DNA of 52,261 nt from an uncultured Candidatus Melainabacteria bacterium (GTDB taxonomy: Bacteria; Cyanobacteriota; Vampirovibrionia; Gastranaerophilales; Gastranaerophilaceae): assembly GCA_934699705.1 (NCBI GenBank), contig CAKUXD010000008.1, positions 1 through 52,261 on the forward strand, in the 5' to 3' direction. This document shows, in pieces, positions 15,994 through 24,114 of this stretch. How positions within the stretch are numbered: the first letter of the stretch is position 1; each line of letters begins with the position of its first letter. Below the pieces are notes generated by a model. The model was not told where the DNA came from, did not search any database, and saw only the letters and a program-made list of their open reading frames with translations. The position numbers and the translations under genes were made by a program.

Positions 15994-17229
15994 TTACCAC
16001 ACTTTTGGAATAAATTTATATTTAACCTTTTTGCAATATTCTCGATAATCTGGGTCTAAAGACAAATGTCGTTCTTCTGTCATAGCTCTGAAATAGTAAA
16101 TAATTGTCCAAGTGATGGCACCCATTACATAAAATAGAAGTTGCAAAAATAAATTATGTTGGAACATATATTTTACAATAAAAATACCGCCAACATACCA
16201 CGCCAAAACCTTTGTTACATAGGCTGGGTGTCTTATAATATTGTATGGAAAACAAGTTACAATCCCACGGTTTGTTAAATTACTTGCCTTTGTAAACAAT
16301 GCGACTGAAGCTGAAACATACAAGGCAATTAAAATTAATGCAGTTAAGTAAATTCCCCATATTATTAAAGAATTATTATTGTTAACTCCATAAAGAGCTT
16401 CTGCATGAGAATATGGTATAAATTGTACTGCTACCGAACTAAATGGCGGATAACAACATAAACAGATAAAAATACCAAAAGGGCTGATTTCTACTGTTCT
16501 GATTTTGTTTTTTAAGAATGGAAGTTCTGTGCAATACCCAATTGCGAAAACAAAAGTATCTATAAAATATAAAAATCCGATTAATGCAATATATGCATAA
16601 CTTCTATAATAAGCTAATTTATCTGAAAAAGTTCTTATGCAATCCATAAATGAACTTCCGCTTGCAACTACAAGGTTGTTGTATCTTATAAGTGCATCAA
16701 GATTAGAAGTTCCAGTTTGTAAGTGAGAATAGAACCATGCGCACAATTGTGGTCCAAAATAGAATTTTATGCAAAACAGCATTAATGCTTGTTTTTGACG
16801 ATAATTAGGAGTTAACCAATTCAAAAATTCGGTGGAAGTTGCATCTTTTTTTAAACCTTCTCTTTTTATAAGTTTTAAAAAATAATTTACCACCTCAAAG
16901 CTATGTGAAACATACAAGCTTCTTGGTCTTAACCAAAATAAAAATATTGGTGCAAGTAGAATGTATGACAAATATGTATAAGTTATGATTTCTCTAAATA
17001 TAGATATTTTTTGCAAAACTTCAGTAAAATATGGGTTAAACAAAAATATAAGAGTTGCAATCCCATACACTAAGCAAGATGAAATATAGTGTTGGAAAAT
17101 TAAGTTATTTGAAGGTGTAGGCAAAGTTTCGTCTACATATCCGATATTGTAATTCTTATCAAAATATTCCTTAGCTTCTTCCTTTGACATCAAATCATAG
17201 TTAACTTCGTTACTCATATATCCCTTCAT
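15994..17229 (-). CDS. Membrane methyltransferase-like protein (ICMT/PEMT type C-terminus)
   Basis: 411 residues from the ATG at 17229; an ATG at 17217 with GAAGGGA just before it is an equally good start. About eight to ten membrane segments are visible. The C-terminus carries IIRHPAYVTKVLAWYVGG and, near the end, EERHLSLDPDYREYCKKVKY, the S-adenosylmethionine-binding motif pair of isoprenylcysteine carboxyl methyltransferase and phospholipid methyltransferase families. These transfer methyl groups to membrane lipids or lipidated proteins. The N-terminal half is larger than in plain ICMT proteins and is not recognised. It faces the phage-block intergenic region upstream. Confidence 0.75.
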   Translation of the reverse strand: MKGYMSNEVNYDLMSKEEAKEYFDKNYNIGYVDETLPTPSNNLIFQHYISSCLVYGIATLIFLFNPYFTEVLQKISIFREIITYTYLSYILLAPIFLFWLRPRSLYVSHSFEVVNYFLKLIKREGLKKDATSTEFLNWLTPNYRQKQALMLFCIKFYFGPQLCAWFYSHLQTGTSNLDALIRYNNLVVASGSSFMDCIRTFSDKLAYYRSYAYIALIGFLYFIDTFVFAIGYCTELPFLKNKIRTVEISPFGIFICLCCYPPFSSVAVQFIPYSHAEALYGVNNNNSLIIWGIYLTALILIALYVSASVALFTKASNLTNRGIVTCFPYNIIRHPAYVTKVLAWYVGGIFIVKYMFQHNLFLQLLFYVMGAITWTIIYYFRAMTEERHLSLDPDYREYCKKVKYKFIPKVW

Positions 17230-17742
17230 TCTTAAATTTGAATAATAGACTTATAATTAGGATACTACAAAAATTCTTAACAGGGGTAATAAATCTTTTC
17301 TAATTTATTAACAAATGTAAATTGACCTAAAATTCAGATAAATTCTTAAATTTTGCCAAAAAATAAATTTTTAGCCTAAAAATTTATAAAAAATTTTATT
17401 TAAAAATTCTGAAAATTATAAATTTAATATTTACAAGGGTTTTAGGGTTTTTAGTTAAAGTTTTTGTCCGTAATATTACGGACGTATTTTTACGTACGTA
17501 AATTTACGTACGTAAAAATACGGACTAAATCGAAAAGAGAAAATTATATAATAAAATCACAAGGTTGAAAAACAAAATGACTATCACAACCAAACAAAAA
17601 AAATATACAAAAGGAGAATTAAAAAGCTGTTAATCAAAACAAAAACATTAGCTAAAAATGAACACATTTAAAAGTATATATATAGAATTTTTAAAATTTT
17701 ATCATGTAGCATGTAAATAATACGTATTTTAAGGAAGCATCA
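17230..17742. other. Gene-free AT-rich stretch before the phage-derived block
   Basis: 513 bp without a credible gene. It holds the palindrome cluster at 17466-17525 and TATAAT-like sequences around 17546-17552. A weak 18-codon reading frame starts at 17578. TAAGGAAG just before 17743 is the ribosome site of the first block gene. No match to the 3' end of the tRNA-Ser at the other end of the block is seen here. Confidence 0.6.
17466..17525. repeat. Nested perfect palindromes
   Basis: 17466-17483 is an 18 bp perfect palindrome (GTCCGTA-ATAT-TACGGAC). 17483-17522 is a 40 bp perfect palindrome centred between 17502 and 17503 and built from two copies of TACGTACGTA separated by AATT. TACGGAC occurs again at 17519-17525, so the first GTCCGTA could pair with either of two partners. 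It lies upstream of the lone LuxR-type HTH gene and could be its operator, another protein-binding site or an RNA hairpin. Confidence 0.9.
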
Positions 17743-17937
17743 ATGGGATTATCATTACGTGAAAAAGAAGTTGTTAAATTATTATGTCTTGGCTACATGG
17801 ATAAAGAAATTTCTAAAATTATGAATATTTCTAGCCGAACTGTTCAGACTTATGTAGAAAGAACTATGTATAAACTTCACGCAAGAAATAGATTAGCAAT
17901 GATTGCAACTTATGTAAGAGAATACGAAAAACTTTAA
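17743..17937 (+). CDS. Stand-alone LuxR/GerE-type HTH regulator
   Basis: 64 residues, consisting of little more than the LuxR C-terminal DNA-binding domain: LSLREKEVVKLLCLGYMDKE, then SKIMNISSRTVQTYVERTMYKL. There is no receiver or ligand domain. GerE of Bacillus is a comparable minimal protein. TAAGGAAG precedes the ATG. As the first gene of the phage-derived block, 13 nt before the amidase gene, it is the natural candidate for controlling that block, either by binding the upstream palindrome or by competing with the NarL-type regulator at 6667-7344. Activation versus repression cannot be told. Confidence 0.85.
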   Translation: MGLSLREKEVVKLLCLGYMDKEISKIMNISSRTVQTYVERTMYKLHARNRLAMIATYVREYEKL

Positions 17938-17950
17938 GGATTTTACGCAA

Positions 17951-18454
17951 ATGAAAAGAATTATTATCCATTGGACAGCCGGAGGGCCTGTTCCTAATCA
18001 GCATGAAAAAGAATGCTATCACTATCTAATTGACAATATTGGAAAAATTTACGCAGGGAAATTTAAGCCTCTAGCAAACGAAATTTGCAAGGCTGGCATG
18101 TACGCTCCACATACAGGTGGTGGAAATACAGGTTCAGTAGGGGTAGCCCTATGTGGAATGTGGGGTTACAAAAACAGGCAGAATTTAGGAGCATATCCTA
18201 TTACAAAAATACAATTTGAAACGGCTATGCAACTTTGCGCAAACCTTGCAACAACATACAATATTCCAATTAATCCAACAGGAGTAATGACACATTATGA
18301 ATTTGGGAAATCTCACCCAAAAACAAGTAGTGCAGGAAAAATAGATATCAATTTTTTACCCCCGTATTCTTGGGTAGAAGCAGACGATGTCGGTAATTTT
18401 ATTCGCTCAAAAATCAAATGGTATCAACAAAATAAAAAAGCTCAGGAGATATAA
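17951..18454 (+). CDS. Phage-type N-acetylmuramoyl-L-alanine amidase
   Basis: 167 residues, the size of T7 lysozyme-like Amidase_2 proteins. IIIHWTAGG gives the first zinc ligand (His7), THYEFGKSHP near residue 115 the second, and GKIDINFLPP the Lys and Asp that complete the site. It cleaves the bond between muramic acid and the peptide stem. There is no signal peptide, so release would need a holin. The 76- and 81-residue proteins in the block are candidates. Its stop touches the next ATG (TAAATG), so the two genes are coupled. Confidence 0.9.
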   Translation: MKRIIIHWTAGGPVPNQHEKECYHYLIDNIGKIYAGKFKPLANEICKAGMYAPHTGGGNTGSVGVALCGMWGYKNRQNLGAYPITKIQFETAMQLCANLATTYNIPINPTGVMTHYEFGKSHPKTSSAGKIDINFLPPYSWVEADDVGNFIRSKIKWYQQNKKAQEI

Positions 18455-19969
18455 ATGGAAACTTTTTACTACAATCTATCAGGTGGAATAAATCAATCTA
18501 CAACAAAGACAGAACTTGGACTTAATACTAAAAATATATATTGGGCAGATTCCCAAAATGTAGAAATTTTTCAAAATAAAGGAATAATCAGACAAAAGGG
18601 AAATATGTTAAAGGCTCAAATTCCAACCGAAGAAGAAATTACAGCCCTTCATCAACTAAAACACAGAAATAATTATAAACTTTTAATTGCTACAAAAACT
18701 GGCAAATTATACATTTTTGATGAAAAATCAAAACAAATAACATTAATAAATAAAACTCTCAATGCGCAAGAGATAACATTTACGGACTTTTTAAACGGAA
18801 CTCTTGTTAGTAGTAATCTGGATAAAATGTTTTTTGTTAAAAACAATGATGAAAATGAAATAATTGATTGCGAACTCAAAGACGGTAACAACGAAGATGT
18901 TTATTCTAATATTGTTGCAATCTACAAAGGGCGAGTTTGGGTAGCAAAAGGCTCTACAATATATTTTTCTGCACTTGGAAGTTACACAGATTTTACAACT
19001 GAAAATGACGCGGGTTACATAAAGGATTTTCACACAAATACAGATGACATAGTGGCATTAAAAGCATATAAGGACTATTTAGCTATTTACAAAGAAAAAA
19101 GCGTTTATCTGTTAAGCGGTACATCTCCTAGCGATTTTGCCATAACTCAATTTGCAGACAAAGGTTCTTATTCAGCCAAAAGTATTGTTAATGTAAACAA
19201 CAAACAGTATTTTTTCACTTCTGGAATTTATACACTTGAAGTTGGTGAGCTAAATCAAATTACTCTTGGTAGTGAAATAACAACAAAAATAAAAGAAGAA
19301 TTTAAAAAGTTTGATAGAAGTCGCGCAAATAAAATCCTTGCGCTAAATCACGAAACAAAAAATCAGGTTTGGTATTTTATTCCTTACGTAAATAGCAAAT
19401 ATTTTCACACAATTTGGATAAACGATATTTTAAATAAAGCGTGGTACAAAAGGGTTTTACCACAAAATATAACCTCAGCCTGTGTATTTAAGGACAGTAT
19501 TTACACATCAGATGATAAAGGGAATATTTATCAGGAAGAAATTGGAAACACTTTTAACGGAAAAGCAATAGAATTTAGTTGGAAATCACCATTTTTATCA
19601 CTTGGCGACCCAACAGTCAGAAAAACAATTGACGAATTTTACTTTATTCTTGACGAAAGTTATGAAAATAAATTTAACTTTTCGGTATTCAAAAATTATG
19701 ATAGCGAAAATCAAGACGATAAGGAAGAAATCTACTCATCAAATTTTGAAAACCTTGTATGGCACAAGGAAAATTCAATAATCCCATCAAACGATACTTG
19801 GCCGAAAGACAATGATGAAGCAATTTGGGCAATAGACGTAGAAAGTATGTATAAAGCAGAAATTTCAGAAGCAAATTATGCTATACAACTTTGCGTAGAA
19901 GGAAATTCAGAAGAACATAACGCTGCAATCATTGGAATTGAGTTTAAGGAAGTTTTTAAAGAAGATTAG
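18455..19969 (+). CDS. Beta-rich head-completion/tail-hub protein (P22 gp10-like)
   Basis: 504 residues, close to P22 gp10 (about 470). The sequence is dominated by short beta strands with recurrent turns (IATKTGKLYIFDE, VAIYKGRVWVAKGSTIYFSA, LKAYKDYLAIYKEKSVYLLSG) as in a beta-propeller. The GRVWVA-STIYFSALGSYTDF segment is typical of podovirus packaged-DNA-stabilisation or tail-nozzle proteins. These proteins plug the portal vertex after packaging and carry the tail. AGGAGAT precedes the ATG. Here it lies before the coat gene, whereas in P22-like phages it follows coat and gp4. The exact homology needs a profile search. Confidence 0.6.
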   Translation: METFYYNLSGGINQSTTKTELGLNTKNIYWADSQNVEIFQNKGIIRQKGNMLKAQIPTEEEITALHQLKHRNNYKLLIATKTGKLYIFDEKSKQITLINKTLNAQEITFTDFLNGTLVSSNLDKMFFVKNNDENEIIDCELKDGNNEDVYSNIVAIYKGRVWVAKGSTIYFSALGSYTDFTTENDAGYIKDFHTNTDDIVALKAYKDYLAIYKEKSVYLLSGTSPSDFAITQFADKGSYSAKSIVNVNNKQYFFTSGIYTLEVGELNQITLGSEITTKIKEEFKKFDRSRANKILALNHETKNQVWYFIPYVNSKYFHTIWINDILNKAWYKRVLPQNITSACVFKDSIYTSDDKGNIYQEEIGNTFNGKAIEFSWKSPFLSLGDPTVRKTIDEFYFILDESYENKFNFSVFKNYDSENQDDKEEIYSSNFENLVWHKENSIIPSNDTWPKDNDEAIWAIDVESMYKAEISEANYAIQLCVEGNSEEHNAAIIGIEFKEVFKED

Positions 19970-20015
19970 TCTTCAACAACATTACACACCCCAAAAACAG
20001 AAAGGAAAGAAGAAA

Positions 20016-20933
20016 ATGTCAGACGAAACAACAACACAACAAACAACAGGTAATGCATATTCCGCATTTATCCCTGAAATTTGGAGCAAAAAATTAAACG
20101 CAATGCTTGAAAAAAATTGCGTAATGATGCAATGCGTTAATAGAAATTATGAAGGCGATATCCAAAATCAAGGCGACAAGGTTAAAATCATTACACCAGC
20201 AAACGTAACAATTTCAACAGTTGGCTCTGATAACTTGTCTTATAGCGAACTTACTCCAACTTCAACTGATTTAGTTATTGACCAAAAGAAATATTTTGCA
20301 TTTAAAATTAATGATGTTGCTCAAGCTCAAGCAAATCAAGACATTATGTCAGCACACCTTGGTAATGCGAAAAAAGCAATCGAGGAAGTTCAAGATTCTT
20401 TCTTGTTAGGTATGCATACAGAAGTTGATAGAGATAATATTGTCGGTTCAGAAGAAAAAGCTATTACTCTTGATAAATCAACTATCTACTCAAAATTCGT
20501 TGAACTAGCTTTGAAATTAAAAAATTCAAATGCTTTAACTGGTGAAAAATCACCTTGGGTCGTTATTAACCCAACAATTGAATCATATTTATTACAAAGT
20601 AATGAATTTATTAGCGCTCATAACGTAGCAGACAAAACATTAAGAGAAGGCTCTATCGGTCGAATTGCAGGCATGGACGTATTAGTTAGCACAAACTTAA
20701 CATCAGCATCTGGCTTATTCTATGTTCTAGCTGGTACAAATGACGCTATCACATTTGCATCACAACTTGCAAAAATTGAAAGCCTTAGAGATAAAGACTC
20801 TTTCGCTGATTTAGTTAGAGGCTTGTATTTATATGGTGCAAAAACTGTACAACCAAAAGCTCTTGCAAAAATGGTTGTTCAAGACCCTGCTGTAACTCAA
20901 GAAGTTATTACAACTCCAACTGAAGGAAATTAA
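20016..20933 (+). CDS. Major capsid protein (P22 coat-like)
   Basis: 305 residues from the ATG at 20016, chosen because AAAGGAAAGAAG lies just upstream; an in-frame start at 19932 would overlap the previous gene. Recognisable coat features are the N-terminal FIPEIWSKKLNAMLEKNCV, GDKVKIITPANVT, a spine-helix region with DIMSAHLGNAKKAIEEVQD, and the C-terminal GMDVLVSTNL and KIESLRDKDSFADLVRGLYLYGAK. These match the P22 gp5/HK97-fold coat family of podoviruses. It would form the procapsid shell around the scaffold encoded two genes downstream. A GC-rich terminator follows, as expected for a highly expressed coat gene. Confidence 0.85.
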   Translation: MSDETTTQQTTGNAYSAFIPEIWSKKLNAMLEKNCVMMQCVNRNYEGDIQNQGDKVKIITPANVTISTVGSDNLSYSELTPTSTDLVIDQKKYFAFKINDVAQAQANQDIMSAHLGNAKKAIEEVQDSFLLGMHTEVDRDNIVGSEEKAITLDKSTIYSKFVELALKLKNSNALTGEKSPWVVINPTIESYLLQSNEFISAHNVADKTLREGSIGRIAGMDVLVSTNLTSASGLFYVLAGTNDAITFASQLAKIESLRDKDSFADLVRGLYLYGAKTVQPKALAKMVVQDPAVTQEVITTPTEGN

Positions 20934-20970
20934 TAAACCTTCTGGCTTGATTATTTGAATTTACCCCGAT

Positions 20971-20997
20971 AAGGCGCGAAGCTGCGCTTCGCGCCTT
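20971..20997 (+). terminator. GC-rich hairpin after the coat gene
   Basis: AAGGCGCGAAG and its complement form an 11 bp stem with a CTGCG loop, then TCT. The stem sequence resembles hairpins at 30114-30139 and 51128-51170. Confidence 0.7.
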
Positions 20998-21016
20998 TCT
21001 ATTTAAAGGAAAAACT

Positions 21017-21262
21017 ATGTTTAAAAAATTAAAAGAAAATATTACAGAACTTTCATACTCTGCAGTTAATTTTGCAGAAAACGCACTTGCCAGCAACTCT
21101 GGCAAAGAAAAGAAAAACGCAGCTATTTCGTTTATTGTTAATCGTTTAACAATACCTGCACCGATAAAACCGATTGTAATTCTCCTTTTAACACAATTTA
21201 TCGATCAGTCAATCGAAATAGCTGTAACCTATATGAAATCAATAAGGAACGAGGAGAATTAA
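21017..21262 (+). CDS. Small membrane-associated phage-block protein, possible holin
   Basis: 81 residues with AAAGGA upstream. A charged first half (KEKKNAAISFIVNRL) is followed by one hydrophobic stretch at about 50-72 (PIKPIVILLLTQFIDQSIEIA). A single membrane-helix protein of this size in a phage block could be a holin or holin-like partner for the amidase, but it sits between coat and scaffold, not next to the amidase. I do not recognise a family with confidence. The scaffold gene begins 1 nt after its stop. Confidence 0.6.
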   Translation: MFKKLKENITELSYSAVNFAENALASNSGKEKKNAAISFIVNRLTIPAPIKPIVILLLTQFIDQSIEIAVTYMKSIRNEEN

Positions 21263-21263
21263 A

Positions 21264-21965
21264 ATGTTAGAAAAAGAAGAAAAAACAACATCTTTAACCG
21301 AACAAACCGAAGTTTCAAAAAATGTTGAAGAAAATCAAGAAAATGACCAAAATCTAAAAGCTCAGATTGAACAAAAACTTGATACTAAAATCAATTCTTG
21401 TGAAAAAACGCCACAAAAAGAGGATTTTAAAGTTAATTTACAAACTCTACAACAACTTTTAAATACAGGAGTTTCAAACAGACAGCAAGGACAAAATTTA
21501 TTGAACCAGATAATTAAGGCGGCGCTGGACAGTAATACACAACAAAAGTTTGTAGAAACTACTGAACCTCAAGAAGTTTTGAATAAGAAAACGGCTTTTA
21601 TTGAATTTGAAAAAGAAAATCCTGATTTCTTTAAGGTTGACGGACGTAATGAAATTTTTAAATATCTTAACTCTGATGAAATTCAGTTTGATAAAGATGA
21701 ACTTTCTAAAATCTCAAAAATTGTTGAACAAGTTGAAAAATCAGCGATAGAAAGATATTTAAAGAAAGTAGCGCACGAACAAAATTTAGAAAAAGCTAAT
21801 TTGCAAGCTAAAGAAAAATTAAAAGCAAATGCTCAAAATTCAACCAGCGAGGCAAAAAATCTTCTTCCGTTTACGCGTGAGCAAATCGGTAATATGACAA
21901 GTGCCGAGTTTTTAAAAAATGAAAAACTCATTATGGAACAAGTCAAAAAAGGACTAATAAAATAG
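21264..21965 (+). CDS. Scaffolding protein (probable)
   Basis: 233 residues, very rich in Glu, Lys and Gln and predicted mostly helical, with low-complexity termini. There are no cysteines beyond one near residue 46. The C-terminal LPFTREQIGNMTSAEFLKNE followed by a basic end (MEQVKKGLIK) resembles the coat-binding helix-turn-helix of podovirus scaffolds. Scaffolds guide coat assembly and leave before packaging. GAGGAGAATT precedes the ATG. It lies after the coat gene, the opposite of the usual scaffold-then-coat order. Confidence 0.65.
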   Translation: MLEKEEKTTSLTEQTEVSKNVEENQENDQNLKAQIEQKLDTKINSCEKTPQKEDFKVNLQTLQQLLNTGVSNRQQGQNLLNQIIKAALDSNTQQKFVETTEPQEVLNKKTAFIEFEKENPDFFKVDGRNEIFKYLNSDEIQFDKDELSKISKIVEQVEKSAIERYLKKVAHEQNLEKANLQAKEKLKANAQNSTSEAKNLLPFTREQIGNMTSAEFLKNEKLIMEQVKKGLIK

Positions 21966-22031
21966 CACTTATTTTCAGGCGGTACACTAATTTTGTACCG
22001 CTTGGAAATTCAAAACAGACAAGGAAACACA

Positions 22032-22673
22032 ATGAACTATCTTGAAATTATTAACAAATGCTTAATGGAACTTAATTACAAAAGAGTTCGAACTTTTGAA
22101 GAATTAATCAAAAATGACCACGCAAAAATTAAAAATATTATAAATATTATTAATGCTGAAATTTGCACTTTTGATAATTGGAATTTTTTATTAAGAAAAA
22201 CTCAACTAAAGTTACCTAAAAATACAGCTGAAATCGAAAACACAATTAATGGAAAAATAAACACTCTCTACATTGATAACAAAAAACTTACTTATACTTC
22301 TGATTTTGAAGGTTTTTTATTAAATAAAAATATCAATACAGAAAAATATAGCGTTTTGAATGATAAATTATTATTGCCAAAGTATCAACAAGATAAAACA
22401 ATAGAAATTGTTTATTATACAAATGATTTTGCAAAAACTAGTGATAATAAAGAAAAAGCCCGACTTGAATACGAAACAGACGTTTCTTTAATCCCAGAAC
22501 CATTTGTAGAACCATTATTGGTTTACGGAACATGTATGAAAATGAAGGCAAACCCACAGTATAGCAAATTTAGCTACTGGTTAAGTATGTACAAGGAAAA
22601 TCTGGCTTCAATGCGCTCAAAACTTTGTACAGATGCTCAACAACACCCAAATATCGTAATACAAAGATTTTAA
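22032..22673 (+). CDS. Head-tail adaptor (P22 gp4-like)
   Basis: 213 residues from the ATG at 22032, which has AAGGA upstream; an in-frame start 39 nt earlier lacks one. The helical N-terminus YLEIINKCLMELNYKRV, the DNWNFLLRKTQLKLP turn, a beta middle region and the C-terminal helix YGTCMKMKANPQYSKFSYWLSMYKE match the architecture of podovirus portal-adaptor proteins (P22 gp4/T7 gp11 class). Such proteins ring the portal exit and recruit the tail. The assignment is from pattern and context. Confidence 0.6.
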   Translation: MNYLEIINKCLMELNYKRVRTFEELIKNDHAKIKNIINIINAEICTFDNWNFLLRKTQLKLPKNTAEIENTINGKINTLYIDNKKLTYTSDFEGFLLNKNINTEKYSVLNDKLLLPKYQQDKTIEIVYYTNDFAKTSDNKEKARLEYETDVSLIPEPFVEPLLVYGTCMKMKANPQYSKFSYWLSMYKENLASMRSKLCTDAQQHPNIVIQRF

Positions 22674-22682
22674 CAATAAAAA

Positions 22683-22708
22683 AATAGGCGGAAAATATTC
22701 TGCCTATT
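22683..22708 (+). terminator. Hairpin after the adaptor gene
   Basis: AATAGGCGGAA / TTCTGCCTATT stem with one G-T wobble and an AATA loop. It has no strong T-run, so it could be a weak terminator. A TATAAT-like box near 22750 then starts the terminase small-subunit region. Confidence 0.45.
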
Positions 22709-22800
22709 AATAAGATTTTACACTAGCCGAAATATAAATAGCATAACTATAATAGGCTATTCTGATAATTCAGGCAAATATATTAAGAGTTCTTAACAAT

Positions 22801-23229
22801 ATGGAAAAACTTACACTACAAGAAAAAAAATTTATAACTGAATACATAAAAACATTAGATGGCGAAAACGCAGTAAAAAAAGCTGGTTACAAAGAAAAAA
22901 ACCTATCAAAAGTTGCCGAAAAAATTCTTTCTAAAGACTATATAGTCAAGGAATTAAATTTTCAGTTAAAACAACGTGTTAACGCTTTAAACATAACAAA
23001 AGGATACGTTGTAAAAAAATTACTTCAGATTGCAGAATTTAGTCTTGAAGAAGAAGAAATTACTGACAAAGACGGGAACTTTACTGGTAAAAAGAAATTA
23101 CGCGATACAAGTTCTGCGCTAAAAGCTATCGACAGCTTATGGAAATATCTATACGGCAAACCCCCAGAACAAGAGGGCATTGAGGCCAAAATTATTACAA
23201 TTAGTAATCTTAATGACAATAAAATTTAA
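22801..23229 (+). CDS. Terminase small subunit
   Basis: 142 residues. LTLQEKKFITEYIKTLDGENAVKKAGYKEKN followed by a short helix and VKELNFQLKQRVNALNITKGYVVKKLLQIAEFSLEEEEI is the Terminase_2 pattern: a DNA-binding HTH, then an oligomerisation helix and the V-x-K-L-x-x-I-A turn. It recognises the packaging site and stimulates the large subunit. It lies 4.3 kb from the large-subunit gene, an unusual separation. The next gene is 11 nt downstream. Confidence 0.85.
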   Translation: MEKLTLQEKKFITEYIKTLDGENAVKKAGYKEKNLSKVAEKILSKDYIVKELNFQLKQRVNALNITKGYVVKKLLQIAEFSLEEEEITDKDGNFTGKKKLRDTSSALKAIDSLWKYLYGKPPEQEGIEAKIITISNLNDNKI

Positions 23230-23240
23230 AAGGAGAAGAA

Positions 23241-23609
23241 ATGAACAATAAAAAACAACTAATCGAAGACGCACTTATATCAGGAAAAAATCTTGATGAA
23301 TTGATTAAAATAAAAATGAAAGAAGAAATGACAAATGTTTTTTCCAAAATAATTCAAAAATCAGAAAAACATCGAGTTTTTGATATAAAAAAAATACCTA
23401 AAAATAGTATCTTTAGCAGAAATACAATTTTTAAAAAATTCAACAAAAATAACAACACAATAAGCTACATCAACGGCATTCAAGCGGAATCCCTTTTAGG
23501 ACTTGATGAAGCAACACGTAAGAAACTTCAAGATGGTGAAATTGAAGTATTTTCAACGGACAATGCGTTTGTAAAATTTGAATATACAGAAATTACAATC
23601 CAACATTAA
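23241..23609 (+). CDS. Hypothetical phage-block protein
   Basis: 122 residues, with AAAAGGAGAAG before the ATG. It is basic in the first two thirds with many Lys/Asn residues and an acidic end (LDEATRKKLQDGEIEVFSTD). There are no membrane segments. It follows the small terminase directly and overlaps the 3' end of the opposing membrane-protein gene by 17 bp. I do not recognise a family. Confidence 0.6.
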   Translation: MNNKKQLIEDALISGKNLDELIKIKMKEEMTNVFSKIIQKSEKHRVFDIKKIPKNSIFSRNTIFKKFNKNNNTISYINGIQAESLLGLDEATRKKLQDGEIEVFSTDNAFVKFEYTEITIQH

Positions 23610-24054
23610 CAAATTTAGGAATACTGTCAATTAAAAGTAGGATAAAGAATAACAAAAACGCTACGATTGCAAACATTTTTTGTATATCACTAAACAAAAA
23701 GCCTTTTTTATTCTTTCTGTAATCTTTAATTGCTTTATATTCCATTGCATAAGGTTGATAAGGAAGTTGTTTTTCGATTTCTTCAAGCACTTTAGAGAAT
23801 TTAATCTTGATAAGGCAATTGTAAGAATCGACATTCAGCCACCACAAGGCGCAACTTATCATACCTGAAATACAAAATACACAAGGAGCAGAAAGTCTGC
23901 CAAGTGCAAAATTTTGAGTAATAAAAACTAAAAAGAATAATATTAAAATTAAAATCATATAAAATTTATTCGTCATAAAAGCTCTATCGACAAATTTTTC
24001 TTTTTGCTCTGAATAAAGACGATATTGCGACATTATTAATTCTTCGTTGCTCAT
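23593..24054 (-). CDS. Small membrane protein resembling the RipA-like family; moron candidate
   Basis: 153 residues, on the strand opposite to the phage genes. AAGGAG lies 8 nt before the ATG. The layout is a helical N-terminus (SQYRLYSEQKEKFVDRAF), a membrane hairpin at about 30-70, a soluble segment Y-x-x-L-I-K-I-KF-x-x-VLEEIEKQLPYQPYAMEY, and a C-terminal membrane helix at about 125-145. This combination, especially KFxxVLxEIExxLP followed by YxxE, recalls small membrane proteins often annotated RipA family in accessory regions. Its own promoter side and orientation mark it as an inserted cargo gene. Superinfection exclusion or anti-phage function is a guess. Confidence 0.55.
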   Translation of the reverse strand: MSNEELIMSQYRLYSEQKEKFVDRAFMTNKFYMILILILFFLVFITQNFALGRLSAPCVFCISGMISCALWWLNVDSYNCLIKIKFSKVLEEIEKQLPYQPYAMEYKAIKDYRKNKKGFLFSDIQKMFAIVAFLLFFILLLIDSIPKFVNVGL

Positions 24055-24114
24055 TAAAATGCTCCTTCTTTTTTATAAAAATATTTTATTAATAGCAAAG
24101 GTAAATGTCAAGAA

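Noticed and set aside
14918..17229. Radical SAM plus membrane methyltransferase as one RiPP operon
   Set aside because: The genes converge and cannot be co-transcribed, and no precursor peptide or peptide-binding chaperone is adjacent.
17466..17525. CRISPR array or tandem repeat
   Set aside because: The repeats are palindromic halves of one structure, not regularly spaced direct repeats with unique spacers. No CRISPR array or cas gene was seen in the window.
17230..17742. Left attachment site matching the tRNA-Ser 3' end
   Set aside because: No stretch resembling the 3' end of the tRNA gene was found here by eye, so integration at that tRNA is not demonstrated.
19932..20015. Upstream in-frame start of the coat gene
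   Set aside because: It would overlap the gp10-like gene and has no ribosome site, while the ATG at 20016 has AAAGGAAAGAAG directly before it.
21968..22000. Terminator between scaffold and adaptor genes
   Set aside because: GCGGTACA/TGTACCGC can pair but no T-run follows, and the downstream gene depends on read-through in a compact cluster.
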